DNA from: Triatoma infestans
Taxonomy: Eukaryota > Arthropoda > Insecta > Hemiptera > Reduviidae
NCBI GenBank assembly: GCA_011037195.1
Contig: JAAEAF010000193.1
Location: forward strand, 1 to 64,000
Length of the DNA stretch: 64,000 bases
Direction of reading: 5' to 3'
Both the position numbers and the translations under genes were made by a program. The notes under the pieces were generated by a model. It was not told the DNA's origin. It searched no databases and saw nothing but the letters and a program-made list of their open reading frames with translations. The number at the start of each line of letters is the position of its first letter. Position 1 is the stretch's first letter. This document shows positions 11,510 through 23,940 of the stretch, one piece after another.

Positions 11510-12100
11510 TATTTATCCACTATGTCAACAATCTTGCAGGAGCCTTGCATCTGTGGGGAAAAATACATAGGCCAGACTAAAAGATTAATTACCAGACTAA
11601 CGAAGAAGTCTGCCCACGCAGAACATTCATCAACTGGGCATGCCACAAAAAAAAAGGCACGAAAGTGCTTGCTCAGGTTAACAATTATTACGAACTTGTA
11701 GTAAGAGAGGCAATAGAAATTGAGAAAGAGGAAAACTCTAAATAGAGACGATGGACTCCGTCTAAGCAGAACATGGCTGCCTCTGTTCAAAGAAAGGAGT
11801 GAAAAAGCAGAGGAAAAACGTTAATGGTTTTCCAGAGCACGTGACTTAATGGTTAAAGGTTAAAACTTTGGCAGGAAAGCAGTGAGATGAGAGACTTGAA
11901 CCTCGTCACCCGCCAACCGTTGGCAACATTAGGTCCCGCCCACCAACTACAGTCAAGATGGCGGAGGAAGGAGCCACACTCCTTAACTACCAATTGCTCC
12001 ATTGGCTTTCAAGGTGTAACGACCCTGAAGAGGCTCATTGCAATATCAGCAAAACGTCGGTTTATAGCAAACCATTCAACTCGGTAAGTCAAGTGTTTCT
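11510..12100 (+). mobile_element. Penelope-like element 3' fragment (GIY-YIG endonuclease end plus 3' repeat)
   Basis: Plus-strand translation near 11535-11645 gives CICGEKYIGQTKRLITR and then SAHAEHSSTGHA, the YIG and AEH/TGH parts of the GIY-YIG endonuclease that ends Penelope-like polyproteins. A frame change follows, with VVREAIEIEKEEN near 11700, as in the family. The coding end is decayed. Bases about 11954-12100 form the element's 3' repeat, seen again at 46862-47030. It contains cctgaagaggctcattgc...aaaacgtcgg. Confidence 0.75.
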
Positions 12101-13055
12101 CATGATATTTACATGAAAACTATATTATATAATTTACTTCTTATAGATTAAATTTTCTTATATTACACCTATTACATTTTCTAGTTCTCTCCTTGTCTGA
12201 AAAAATAAAAACAGGCAGGAACTGGGAGAATTTATTACAAGACCGAATCCCCACCGGTGACCGGCCTTCCACGTAATGCCTTCACGGCGAAAGTCCGACT
12301 GGCCACAGGATACAACTACTGCAAGCCCAAAATGTAATGTTTCTTTACAGCTATAAATATCTACAAAACATCTGGTGTGAAATACTCACGACTTTCTCTT
12401 ATTTCAATTTACATAGTTTTATTGAATTATTTATTTATATGGGTATTATCAAGTTACAAATTTCATATATAATTAAAAATGAACATGTGTCCTAATTAAT
12501 ATAACTGGGCTAACAATACACACTTCCAATACACCGACTTTCATCAAACTAAGAATTTGGTATCACATTAAATTTTCATTAATATTTTCAGGCACTTTAG
12601 AAGAAAGCCTGACGCCACATTTCCCCCAGAACATCACTTAAATGACATCAGGAACAATTAAACACTGATTATATATTACTAGATTGAAGAAAATTTATCG
12701 TTTGGAATTGAGAAGCGCAGCAAGAGAAAGTCCTAATTCAAACAGATTTTTTTGCATTTTATGTACATTATAGCTGTTTTTATTTCAACAGTCACATAAA
12801 ATTTGATTTTTAACACTGAAAAATAGAAAATACTGGAAAGCAGAAATCTGAAATATCATATTGTAAGGTGATAAAAATTGCATTCATTGTAACTTAATGG
12901 CTTGAAAATATTTCGCCACTCGGAAAAATAAAATTTAATAAAAAGGCTACATAAGGAGAGCAATAATATGAATTAACTTTTTCATAGTTAGGAAGTAAAT
13001 GTCGAATGAATTAATACTGCTTTAAAATAACTTTTGGTTTTTATTTAAAAAACAA
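12101..13055. other. Intergenic and TRMT6 3' side
   Basis: AT-rich apart from a moderate-GC patch near 12230-12335 that I could not identify. No coding sequence supported. Confidence 0.4.
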
Positions 13056-14354
13056 TTAAACAACTTTAGTTGCGGTTAACAAATGCCCTCCACTTGCGCT
13101 CATGTTAACATCTGGATGTGTCCTGTCTGGCAATATCTGATAAGTCCTTAACCAAGATTCAGTGATATGAATCGCAATAAGATCTTTTCTTTTCTTCATT
13201 TCTACATATGTATCAATTAGTGGTTCCCTATATAATGAATATATGACAATTTGTTTGGACGGCTTCAAATATGTAATTAAATTCTCCAATATATTAATGG
13301 GATACTCCTTACAAGCAATAATAATTCCATCAACAGATTTTTCTTTAACTACATCCACTGCTTTTTCAAATTCCTCTGCCCATTTTGGCTTTTTAATGTT
13401 TAAATGATTATTTTCATTTAATTTTCTTTTTCGAGAGGACTCTTCTAAAGCCGATTCCCTTTCATCATTGTGGAGCTCGTTTTCAGAATCATTACTCTTA
13501 TTACCTTGATTTTCTGTCTTTTGATTAATGGTTAATGAATCCCCCCGAAGAGCCTTGAGGAAGTCCGAAATTTTCACAGTTAACAATCGGTTAATTTGTT
13601 TCTTGTTAAAATTCATCCCAAGAATTGCCTGTTTTGGAGGCTGATTTACAAGAGATAAATTTATCAAAGTACCATCTTCACTTAAACAATTTAAAATTGA
13701 GGCTCCAACTAGCGCTTGAGTTCCACTTTCAAACAAGAGATAGGTTCCATTGTGTTGAATATTTCCTAAACTAAGTATTTGGGATAACGTATCATAACGT
13801 AATCCCAAAATTTTGAAAGGATCTCTATTGTAAAAAATGTCAGCTATTAAACGTAATGTAGGTTTCCTTACTACAATATATTCAAAGTATTTTTTTTCTT
13901 TCTTCTTTAGATATTTTTCCTGAGAATATTCAGTTTTTTCTTTAAATGTTGTACTATTCTGAATTAATTTATCCACAATATTTTGGGCAGAGAGTCCACT
14001 TTCCCTTAACCCAATAATATCTTCGGCAGTTAGTAACTGTGACTTGCCATCATCACTTATATTTCTGTTATCCATTCCACTAGAGATTTCCTTCATAACA
14101 ACTTCTGGAATACTTTCACTTTTTGAGCACACTTCAAGAGAGAATTCTCTTTTCCCAGATTTTGCAGGAATCATCTTAAACATTGTCCAGAATTGCTTAC
14201 CAACAATAGAGCAGATCTTCACTTTATCTTTTCCAAGCATTAAATCACATTTCTGAGAAAGCTGGTGCAATTTAAAGTAGCCATGTCGCTGAATAATTAC
14301 GTAATCACCAATATTTATTAAACTATTGTTTGAAACTGCTTCAGCGTCGTGCAT
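13056..14354 (-). CDS. TRMT6: tRNA m1A58 methyltransferase, non-catalytic subunit TRM6
   Basis: Partner of TRMT61A (TRM61). The heterotetramer methylates A58 in the T-loop of tRNAs, including initiator tRNA, and TRM6 supplies tRNA binding. The coding region is one uninterrupted exon of 432 residues, a little shorter than human TRMT6 (about 500). The N-terminal domain opens INIGDYVIIQRHGYFK. The centre has FNRDPF-like FYNRDPFKILGLRYDTL (about 180-196). A charged, low-complexity linker with KRK clusters (about 280-310) follows. The protein ends in the diagnostic HPDVNMSASGGHLLTATKV near the C terminus. As expected for TRM6, the SAM-binding motif is degenerate. An intron in the 5' UTR is likely: the acceptor ends at 14361 and a donor GTAAGT starts at 14536. 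Confidence 0.96.
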   Translation of the reverse strand: MHDAEAVSNNSLINIGDYVIIQRHGYFKLHQLSQKCDLMLGKDKVKICSIVGKQFWTMFKMIPAKSGKREFSLEVCSKSESIPEVVMKEISSGMDNRNISDDGKSQLLTAEDIIGLRESGLSAQNIVDKLIQNSTTFKEKTEYSQEKYLKKKEKKYFEYIVVRKPTLRLIADIFYNRDPFKILGLRYDTLSQILSLGNIQHNGTYLLFESGTQALVGASILNCLSEDGTLINLSLVNQPPKQAILGMNFNKKQINRLLTVKISDFLKALRGDSLTINQKTENQGNKSNDSENELHNDERESALEESSRKRKLNENNHLNIKKPKWAEEFEKAVDVVKEKSVDGIIIACKEYPINILENLITYLKPSKQIVIYSLYREPLIDTYVEMKKRKDLIAIHITESWLRTYQILPDRTHPDVNMSASGGHLLTATKVV

Positions 14355-14360
14355 TTTGAG

Positions 14361-15075
14361 CTAAAAAAAACAAAATCATATTTCATAAAAATTAAATTTA
14401 TAAACACCAATTTTTCAGCTCACATAATTTGAGGGTTAATACTTACAGCAACAATTGTTTTGGTCCTAAGAAGCAGCGACTATAACATCACATTAATATC
14501 AGATAAATTCAACAAAGAAGTAAAAGAGGAACTTACTTTGTCAACATTTGCCATTCATGTTTTACGACTCTCATCTATTTAAAGATAAAAAGAGAGTATT
14601 TTCTTTACATGTATCTTTAACACTATGCTCTCTTTTCTCTAATCTCTTTTATGCTACAGTAACCTTCACTTGCTCATGGTTTTGGTAAATCACGGTTTGT
14701 TTACATAATTCCTACCAACAGAGAAGGTTATAGAGCAACTCTTGCTGTAAAAAGATTTCAATCAGCGCTAAAGATAGACTTTCGATACCAAGCAAAAACG
14801 TTGATATTTTTATATTCATTTCTATACAAGCTAAAATCGTGCTTGGCTAACTTACAGATACATCCATGAATTGTTATCAATGTATATTTGTCTATAATAG
14901 CGCGATGTGATAGTTATAACCTAATAACCCAATGTTTGAATAACGAACCTGGCGTTTTTTAACTGTCCACACACGCATGTGATCGGTATACATATGTATG
15001 TATGTATGTATGTATGTATAAATACATTGATGGCAAATATTGCATTGTGATAACATTATTACTGAAGATATTATA
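14361..15075. promoter_or_regulatory. Shared divergent promoter region, TRMT6 / BCD1
   Basis: Start codons of TRMT6 (14354, minus) and BCD1 (15076, plus) lie 721 bp apart head-to-head. A TRMT6 5' UTR exon ending at 14537 narrows the untranscribed gap further. No TATA box or defined operator was recognised. A (TATG)n microsatellite sits at about 14991-15019. Confidence 0.5.
14991..15019. repeat. (TATG)n microsatellite
   Basis: About seven tetranucleotide units just upstream of the BCD1 start codon. Confidence 0.85.
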
Positions 15076-16941
15076 ATGGATGATTCAAACTATACTTCAG
15101 AAAAGGATATCTCTTGCAGGTCAGGCATTATATTTTTTTTATATCACCACTTCTTGGACAGTTTCTCAAATGTTCATCTTGATTTTCTTGCTTCCAAATG
15201 TTATCATAACATGCAGTTATCTTTACATTTCTTTGTATAATTATAACAGCAATTTGGTATAACCAAATGAATTATTAACTGAGTATAGTTGAATCAGATA
15301 TTTATAATAATCATACAAAGTGTTAGTGCCCTTGAGTATGTACCACTTCCAAGTCAAGTTTATTGACAAGTTATTAATTCTTAATTTTCTATAATATCAA
15401 GGTTTTTAATTAAGTGTGAGAAGAAACAAAAGAAGTTGGTATCTGTTGTAGGTTGGGTGTTTGTGAAGTTTGTGACGCAGCCCTTGCCAAATATACATGT
15501 CCGCAATGTGAAGTGAAGACTTGCTCGCTTCCTTGTGTCAGAATTCATAAAAAAGAATTACTCTGTGATGGTATCAGAAATAGGGTAAAATTTGTACCTT
15601 TAGATAACTTTACCACAATGGATCTACAAAATGGTAATATATACAAATAAATGATAAATCTAATTTCTTGGAATGGTGAAACTAGTTATTCTAGACAAAC
15701 ATGACTGACACTATTCCTAGTATCACTCTTCCACAATATCTGTTTGTAAACAGTCAGCACTAAATCCGGCAATACAGTTTTGTTTTTCACTTCATTATTC
15801 CTGAAATATATAAGAGAACCTGAACTAATGAGAGCTTAATGTGGTATTTTCCATATTTAAGATGCAAGACAAGCTGAATTTTGTCAGCTTCCTCTGCAGT
15901 AAAGATGAGCATCCGGAATATAATCCACGAATACCCAGGTACCGTCAATAATTGTTTACTTACTACGACAGTTAAACCTAATTCTTCATGGGATACTTAA
16001 TTAATTGTAACAATGTGCATAGAAAATGATTAGATCTTGTAAGAAAGGTGGTATTCAGGAGTGATGTCAGCCATGTTTGTCCAAAAAACTTAGTATTACC
16101 AAAAATAGAATATATTTTCTAAAAATATATTACGAAATATATTGTTTTGTTACTAAAAACAAATATTATACATTTCATAAAATCAGTGTCTTTTTTTTAT
16201 GTTTTTACAGATTACATGTTGCTAGAAGATGCCGGGCGCACTGTCAAAAGGATATCGTCAGAAAATAAAATTTTTTCTGAAAATAAACGTGAATTTTTGG
16301 TATGATGATCATTAATGTTTATAGGCGATCTCTAATATAATTATTTAATAAATGACTAAATCTAAAATTTTAGAGGGTTGTTAAATTGAAAAAAGCTGCG
16401 AGGGTAAGAGGAATTAAGTTAGAGTTTCTCCCATCTAAGTTTACAAGGCACAAAGATAATAGTACTTATTTAAATTGGAAAAATGGAGAACTGTTTTGGA
16501 AAATACAGTGGGTGTTTCCTGAAGCTAACAATTACACCGTTTCCGATCCTAGGTATTGATTTAAAAAGCTGAAATGAAATTTAGTCAAGCTGTCATTTTT
16601 AGCTATTAGAAATTCGTTTACATAAAATTTTATTAATTTGCAGAGTTCTGGATTCTTATACATTAGCAATGGCAGCAAAAAAATATATTTCTAAAGAAGA
16701 TAGTAGTATTGATATTACGACTGAAAAATTGTCAAAATATCAAAGTGCTAATAAAGAGGAAGTAAAAATCATTCTTAAAGCTGAACAGGTTGCTGGAAGT
16801 AAATTTTACGAGACTGAGATTGACAACACGATTTCATACAACTTAAGAGGAAAAGTTATATTAGAGCACCCGATATTCTATGTAATCTTATCTGAAAATT
16901 TGAAGAATTATGAAATAGAAAGGACAGGTAATATCTTATAA
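15076..16941 (+). CDS. ZNHIT6: Box C/D snoRNP assembly factor BCD1 (HIT zinc finger)
   Basis: A nuclear factor needed for early box C/D snoRNP assembly, working with the NUFIP-R2TP machinery. Five exons (15076-15119, 15452-15633, 16211-16299, 16374-16552, 16644-16941) join in phase to 263 residues. The zf-HIT finger is complete, with ligands C19, C22, C31, C34, C39, C43, H47 and C53, followed by the usual FVPLDNFTTMDLQN. Then come DYMLLEDAGRTV (across the exon 2/3 join) and a LPSKFTRHKDNSTYLNWK-type region in exon 4, which match BCD1, not other HIT-finger proteins. The first donor (GTCAGG) is weak. The last exon has a possible donor at 16928, but the stop at 16939-16941 gives a natural end. 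An earlier ATG is not available in frame. Confidence 0.92.
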
Positions 16942-17039
16942 TTATTCAGAATTTTATTTATTACATTGTGGCTTATTAAAATGGCTAAGTTTTGATATGT
17001 AGCAATACAAAGTTGCAATTAGATTTAGATTGTTGTACG

Positions 17040-17272
17040 GGATTATTGCACTGCGGCCTGAAAGATCTATTGTGTCACCCGGAGCCTTCCCCAATGCAAA
17101 GCCGGCCTCCAAGCAGCATTCTCTAGCCAAGACGACACTGCCTATCACCGGATAGTGAATTGTAGAGGCTCCTAGAAAGAAAAAATTCAAGGGCAGCATG
17201 GTGGATTCGAACCCGGGACCACCGTGTTGCTGTTCAGCGCGCTACCACGAGCTAATTCCTTCCTTCTCCCTT
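17040..17272 (-). mobile_element. tRNA-derived SINE, old copy (copy 2)
   Basis: The same family as 3296-3518, minus orientation, more diverged. The B-box complement ggattcgaacccgggacc is near 17203-17220, the tRNA-like head lies at the right, and gaggctcctag plus the cccggagcc core are present. No A-rich tail or clear target duplication remains. Confidence 0.75.
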
Positions 17273-17514
17273 GGCTTTCGCCAATTAACTAGGGACCGAG
17301 ACCCTAAGTTTGTGTACTGTGTTTTTCCTTGTCTGTAAAGTGTAGATGTAAGTAAGTGTATTGTGAACTGTTCTGATGAAGTGCATGGGGTACTGAGCTG
17401 TGGTAACACCTGGGGTCAGTACTCCCCAAGTAACTGCATGCAACAGATACCTTGCGGGCAAATTTGCACTTAAATGAAGTGTATTTTAATAGATGACTTT
17501 TTACTTTCTTTTAC

Positions 17515-18165
17515 TTCTAGTAATCTTACCAGATTTTCGAAATTGAGTTATCACCGGAAACACATGTTTTGGGTTCCATTTTTAGCGTTTCTGTATTAAG
17601 TATAAATGATTATGTATGTTTATATGTACTAAATATCTCAAAAACGAAAAGATGCAGAAAGCTCAAACTTGGTATTACGTTTAGGCACTACCACCACATC
17701 AGACAGGAAGGAGCAAGATCCATCAACCGGAAGTCGACTTTACTGAGTGGTTTTGTAAATTTTTTATTTTCCTCAAAACAGCTCCATCGATTTTTTTTTT
17801 AACTTCGTATACTATGTACACACATAAATCCCGGTCACTTTTATTTGAAATATTTTCCTGGGCAAATTGATTTTTTGAGAATTCTGTGGGAACAGTTGCG
17901 TTATGCTTTCCTCCATAGTACCCTTCACTATAATGTATGGTTTTGCCACCTACATTAGAAGCATTGATAGAATTCCAAATTTGAAGAAAATTTGTTAATC
18001 GGAAGTGCAATTTTACAGAATAGGTTTTTGAGATTTTTTGGAATTTTTCGAAAACGCTTATAACGATTTTTTTTGAACTTGGAATGCTTGCATCATACAT
18101 AATCGTATCATTTTTATTTGATACATTTTTCTGAAAAAATTGATTTTAGAGGGGTGTTGGAAGTC
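17515..18165 (+). repeat. Dispersed repeat, two tandem units of about 270-320 bp (family R270)
   Basis: Non-coding repeat with the recurring blocks atctcaaaaacgaaaag, ttaatcggaagtgc and cttttatttgaaa(c)attttcc. Two related units follow each other here. Related copies lie at 27070-27650 (minus), 47060-47700 and, as a palindrome, 48360-48900. Similar sequences are common as unclassified interspersed repeats in insects. No coding capacity or terminal repeats were recognised. Confidence 0.55.
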
Positions 18166-19290
18166 TGTCAGTTAGATTAAATTTAAATTTGCGCTAGGTT
18201 TCTTGGTTTTGTAGTAACTTTCTTGGTTATAGAATGCTCCACATAAGGCCGCTTAGGTAAAATCCTGCCACCATTTATGCGGCTACCAAACTAAACATTG
18301 TAATCTTGCAATTAAAGAACATTTTTTGTTTACATTGTATTAATTTGAGTAAGAGAAATTGTAGCATGATTTTAATGGAAATGGAACAAATAATTTTATT
18401 TATTTGAAAAAAAAATTCCTGTAAAGCAGCCAGAATTTTTCATTATTCTCTGCGGGATTCAGAAAAATAATCCTTTGAAGAAAACAAACAATGTCTTGAT
18501 TGAATAGGCAATTATGTCCGCAGTGATGGAAAATGATTATGATTTGACCGATTGCATGCTTGTTTATCTATATACACCTACTTTTGGAAATTTCATTTTC
18601 GCCAAAGAAGTTTGACAATAAATTTTTTCATTACACAGTCTCGTGTTTTGAATACACTCTGCAACTTCAAATATTGAAATTAAAACTATTAATCTGTCTT
18701 GTAAAACTGTGTACTGACATGTCTGTTGGATAGTAACCAAAACTCTTCAGAAGAAGGAATATTAAGAATCTAAGAAAGGCAAAATTTCAGAGTATGTCTT
18801 GATTCTTATTGATTATATCTTTTCAAGAAGAAAATTGTAATCTTTCTCTAAAATTTATTTTACCATTTTCAAGGATAGGTACTGAACGTTCATTATTTTG
18901 CTGAACTTTTTCGATTCCTATTCTTCATTTATTTGGAAAATCATACAGCACATATTAGCAGATTCCTAACCGCTTCATATTTGAATGAAAATTCTGAAAA
19001 AAGTAGGCATTACTTGGGTGAACATTCAGTTGTTAACTAATATTTTGCATTTTATTCTGTTAAAAACAAATATTTCAAAATTGGGCCATTTACTTTTATT
19101 TGGCGTAAAAGTTAATTTTTATTTTTATTTTCAGTTCCTGATGTACTGCATCAAGATAAATACTTCAGAGAAATTAATGGAAGTAGGAATTTTTTATTTT
19201 CGGCACTCGACAGTAATTAATTTTGAAGAACAAATATGATCCTATAACTAATAGTAAATAACTAAATTAATTTTCATATTTTATAATTCT
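18166..19290. other. Intergenic AT-rich region
   Basis: No gene or repeat recognised. Short ORFs such as 18985-19239 have no supporting features. Confidence 0.4.
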
Positions 19291-20655
19291 TTTTTTTTTG
19301 TTTTGGAAAAGGGGCCTTTGCCCGAAATCGCTCTGCGACTTTCACGCTCTATTTTGCCATGCCCCTTGGATGCCGCTGGCTGGCCAGTCGAGCCAGCCCC
19401 TCAGGTGCTGCAGGCGAGCATCTCGCCTGAGCACTCCCATCAGATTAAGGCTCCTTAGGAGTCTCAATATTCTGGAGGGCTGTAGAGAGGATATATTCTC
19501 CTCATCTTCTTGGTAACTACCCAGGCTCCTAAATCTTGTCTGTTTGACAGCCTCACTGTTCTATAAGAAGATGTATCGGAGTCCCCCCCCCCCGAAATCT
19601 GCACGTGCTATCACCCTCCAAGCCCTGCTTCCTCAGGTGTGGTTTAGTCTAAAGTGCCCCGAGAGGAAACTAGTAAGAATGAGGAGCTTGTTCTTACTAA
19701 GACCAAAGCTTGTCTCCGATCTTTTCGCGTTATAATCTCACAACCAGATCTTTGCTTGCCTCAGATCCTAGTCTTCTCCTGTTTCTTAAGTTCCCCTAGG
19801 AGAAACTGGTCGCTGACCCCACAAAGGGGTTTAGGCCCTTTTCCAGAGCCTAGTCTCACTTTGCCAGAGCGTCGGCATCATCTCATTTCCTTCAACGCTC
19901 ACATGACCTGGCACCCAAAACTGGGTGACTTTATTCTTCCTACCCAGGTCACTAAGTTATCGGGTTCCTATAATGGTGCCTGGCTATCGGAAAGGATAAC
20001 AATCTCCTGAATCCGATATCCGATAGGTTAAATTGATCACATATTTCAATTGCGTTTATTTCCGCCTGAAAGATGCTGGCTTCCCATGGGATTTGAGTGT
20101 TTCGTTCTTGACCCCTGCATCATTTCTCTCGAGGGTCTTAGGCCGCCTTCTGTACACCATTTAATAGCAAGCTCTTTGATACCTGCTAGGGCGGATTCGC
20201 TGCTCCACCCGTTCTTGTTACTCAGCTTTGAGGAGAAATTTTTAACAAAGCTGTATCTCTTTTTATACAATCTCCAGGGAGGATCCAGGTAGTGGGGCCG
20301 GTGGATTAGGATTGCCTCTCCCTAGTACACTGGGACCCTCCCCACCTACCTAGCTATGGACCCCATGCCCTCCCTATGAATTCTGAGGAGAGTTCCCTTC
20401 GCTGCTCTCTCACCGTCAGTTGCAGAGATGACAGATTGAGGATAACCTCAATCCCGCTATCGGTTAAGTCCTCATGGCCCCTATTATGCATAAGCTTGCA
20501 AGTCACTACACCCTGACAAGAGATTTCTTGACGATTGCTATCTGGTCTATGATCATGTACACCATAGGATACTCGGAGGGCAAGATAATGGTGCCTGAGA
20601 TAGCGAGCCCCAAGATTTGCCCGCCATCTATGTTCTGATGTTTCTCGCGGTAAAA
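19291..20655 (-). pseudogene. Decayed non-LTR element (RT end, RNase H, tail) with poly(A)
   Basis: Minus-strand frames give, in order from the right, RT C-terminal IIGAMRT (near 20490), RNase H pieces ASIFQAEINAIEIC (near 20070), IVILSDSQAPL (near 20000) and FWVPGHVSVEGNE (near 19910), then a Cys/His-poor tail. A poly-T run at 19291-19300 is the poly(A) tail in minus orientation. Frameshifts and stops are numerous. An RNase H domain after RT points to the I/R1/LOA side of non-LTR elements. Moderate GC contrasts with the flanks. Confidence 0.72.
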
Positions 20656-23383
20656 CTTAGAAATAGAATTGAACTATGGAACTAGGATATATGTATTTTG
20701 TACTATTTTCTGAAAAGCAAACTGAAAATGATATGAAACATGTGCAAAATAGATTTTTTTTTTTACTGCCCATTTAAAGCATCTACTTGCTATAATAATG
20801 TATTTACATATAATTTTTATAAATTTAATTCTAGCAACTATGTATAATACTAATCGAAATAGATAGCCGGAACAATTACCCTTTGAAAGCCCTTTTTTGG
20901 TTCATGCAAAATTTCAAGTTTTCTGAAAGTTTTTACGAAGTTTATTTTTCTTGAAAAACTCGAGATAGATAAATCCCCGTAAAGTGGAATTTTTAGTTAC
21001 CGAATCGTTCTTATCTGGAACCCCTTGCAAAATCAACATATATTTAAGCCTCCTTTTAAGTTCAAATAAAGACTTCAATGAGATTATTAAAAATTCTAAA
21101 TTATTTGAATGCCTAATTGTAAATAAAAAGTTTGAAAAACTAGTATTGGATACCCTTTAATTTTATTTTATACATATAATTTTATTATTTTTGAAGTACT
21201 GAAAGGTAAAGATCGTCGGTCAAAAGTTGCGTCACTTATTTAAAAATATGAATAAAAAATATCAATGTTATATACAATAAAAATGCTAAATGTTATATAG
21301 TAGGAATGCCAGCGATATCTTTTAAACTGGTGTTTAGAGATTTGTTCTTGAAGATGGTCAAGAGATGTCAAAATATTGAGAATTTGGACATAATTACTCC
21401 GAATCGATAGCTGGCTCCAAATATTGCGATTAGCTTCAGAATTTTAAAATTAATTGATTAATTGAAAAGTCAATTAAGTTCTTGGGATAAACATTTTTAT
21501 GATTATTGCTTTAAAGGGAGAAATATTTTCGATCTTATCTATTTTTAACTTTTGGTCAGGATTCCCAATACTAGGCAGTAAAATTAATAATAATTAATTA
21601 TAACTTTTATTCCCAGGATCACCTACTTCGATTAAATTAACGCCAGTTTCATTCCTTCTTATATATTTGCTTAAACAAATTGCACTTTAACATTTATAAA
21701 AAAATGATTTTTCAATGTTTTTAAAAGTGTAGCTAAAATAATTAATTATTAATTGAATCTGTGAATAAATAATTTGAATTTATAACAATTTATTACAATC
21801 TTCACAAAAATAAATGAATAAAAAATTATTAATAAATACAAAGTTTATATCTCAGAAAACCATTCCGTTTGTTTATAAACAGTGGTATAGTAGAAGCAAA
21901 ATGCAACCTTAATGAATTAGGACAGTCTTTTGGAAATTTTTTTGGGAGCAATCCGCAGTAAGAAACTTTTTCCTACTGCGGTAAGAAGTTTTGCGAATTG
22001 ACCAAATTTTGGAACATGCCTCCAATGAGATATAAGTTCAACTTAAACAATTTTAACAACAAACCATATCGTTAAACATGTATTGATATATAAATCTGGT
22101 TTGGTCAAAATCAACTTACTGGAAGTTATCTCTTAACATTTTAAAAGGTTCTTCAATTCCAAAAAAACGCATTCATTTTTCTTTAACTTAGTATAATAAC
22201 CATTTTTTATTTCATTTAATTGTTATGAGCTCAGCAAGGCTATTCTACTTCTGCATATTTGTTTTTACTTAATAAACACATAATCAAAAATGTTGTTTTT
22301 TTGCCCGTATACTTTATATTACCTTTTTTTTTTATTGCAACATCTTCGTATGGCGATCCAGCAAGCTTATCAATTAACTTGAGATAAAATTTCCATTTTT
22401 TATGCCGGTTTAGTTAAATGTATGTTTAGAACGCATTTCTTTAAATCGTTTGTTCTAAATTAGTGAATACAAAGTAAAAAATATGCCTAGACCAGCTAAC
22501 TAGTGGTAACGCTTTCACTTTGTGTGTGAGTAGTATAGTCTGGTTTCGTCCCGAGAAGGTCAAAACTAGTGTCAAATTTGAAATCAAAGTCATTACAACT
22601 GAACGTTTATAGTGATACACTTTAGGCGTGTTTTGACGTTTTACCCAGCAGATCAAAAATGGAACAGAAAAAGTAGCCAGGCTGAACAAAACTGTGGGTT
22701 CACCAAAACGCGAAAATGTTTGATACAGAGAACAGCTAATTACCATACTATAAACTACTTGTTGCCAAAAGGTCTATTTTTAATTTTAATTTTAATACGT
22801 ATTGACTGAAGAAAAAAATAAATTAATATCACATTTATACTAACACTGATTATATGTAAATATCATTGTATGTACAATTAGTCGGTGCATTGTGTGAAAG
22901 TAACTTCAATACTGGAAGTTATCGTATCTACATAAACTTGACCTGACGATTGAAAATCCAAAACCATTAGAATTAAAGAAAAGAAATCTTTCGCTTAGTA
23001 TTACACTTCAAAATTTTTAGAAAAATACAGAACATAATAAATTTGAAGGTCGGGTTCCGGATTTTTTTTACCACTATACCACTATTCTAATAAAAATAGC
23101 ATGCATGCATGTAACTGTATAGTGTTTGAATTGGAAACATGTAATGATTTCAACTACAAAGTTATATATGTACACAATTGAACATTTTTCATTTTTACAT
23201 TTATGAACAAACAAAAGCTGTTTATTATACACAATAATGTGCCGACACCATGTACAAGTCCTTAATATATAAAAGTCTGATAAAAGGGGATATTTTATAG
23301 GTATATTGTATACCTAAATAATAATCGAGAATATCATACAATATAATAAATAATAAAAACATATATAAATATTTTTAGTGCCT
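20656..23383. other. Intergenic AT-rich region, SEC22 3' side
   Basis: 2.7 kb without a supported gene. The ORF at 22441-22746 (minus) has no recognisable domain. A stretch near 20880-21030 vaguely resembles the R270 repeat. Confidence 0.4.
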
Positions 23384-23909
23384 TCACAGTATCCAGAAAT
23401 ACATTATTAATACTAAAATAACGATAGCCCCTGCTGCTGTTTTTACATATAAAGATTTCATATTTAGATAAGCTGCATCCTTCTTATATTTTTGTGATAA
23501 CATTGATAAATTTTGTGCCTTCGAATCTAATTCTGGAACATTCAATTAGATTAACAGATGAAAATCATTGTTTAGAAACTCATAGCTTTATATCAATTTT
23601 TTTGTAAACCAAAATATGAACAGATCTTACCAGATAAAACGACCCCTCTTTGTAGTACATCGTCTATATTTTGAACCATTATACGCTGAACATCTTGTAA
23701 TTCAGTATTTAATGAATTAAGATTTCTTCTGACACGTGCATCAGTAAATGTCTTTCTGGCCTTTTGAATATATGTATCTAAAATAATAAAAGAATATAAA
23801 ATTTATTCTTCAATATTAATCCATACTTTAAATTTATTATTACTTAAACAATATAAATGATATCATTAAAAGTTAAATAAATTATTGTAGTTTTGCGAAC
23901 TGTGTCAAG

Positions 23910-23940
<31 letters not shown>

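Noticed and set aside
22441..22746. 101-codon minus ORF with hydrophobic segments
   Set aside because: No domain recognised, no splice partners, AT-rich intergenic setting. Probably chance or an unrecognisable relic.
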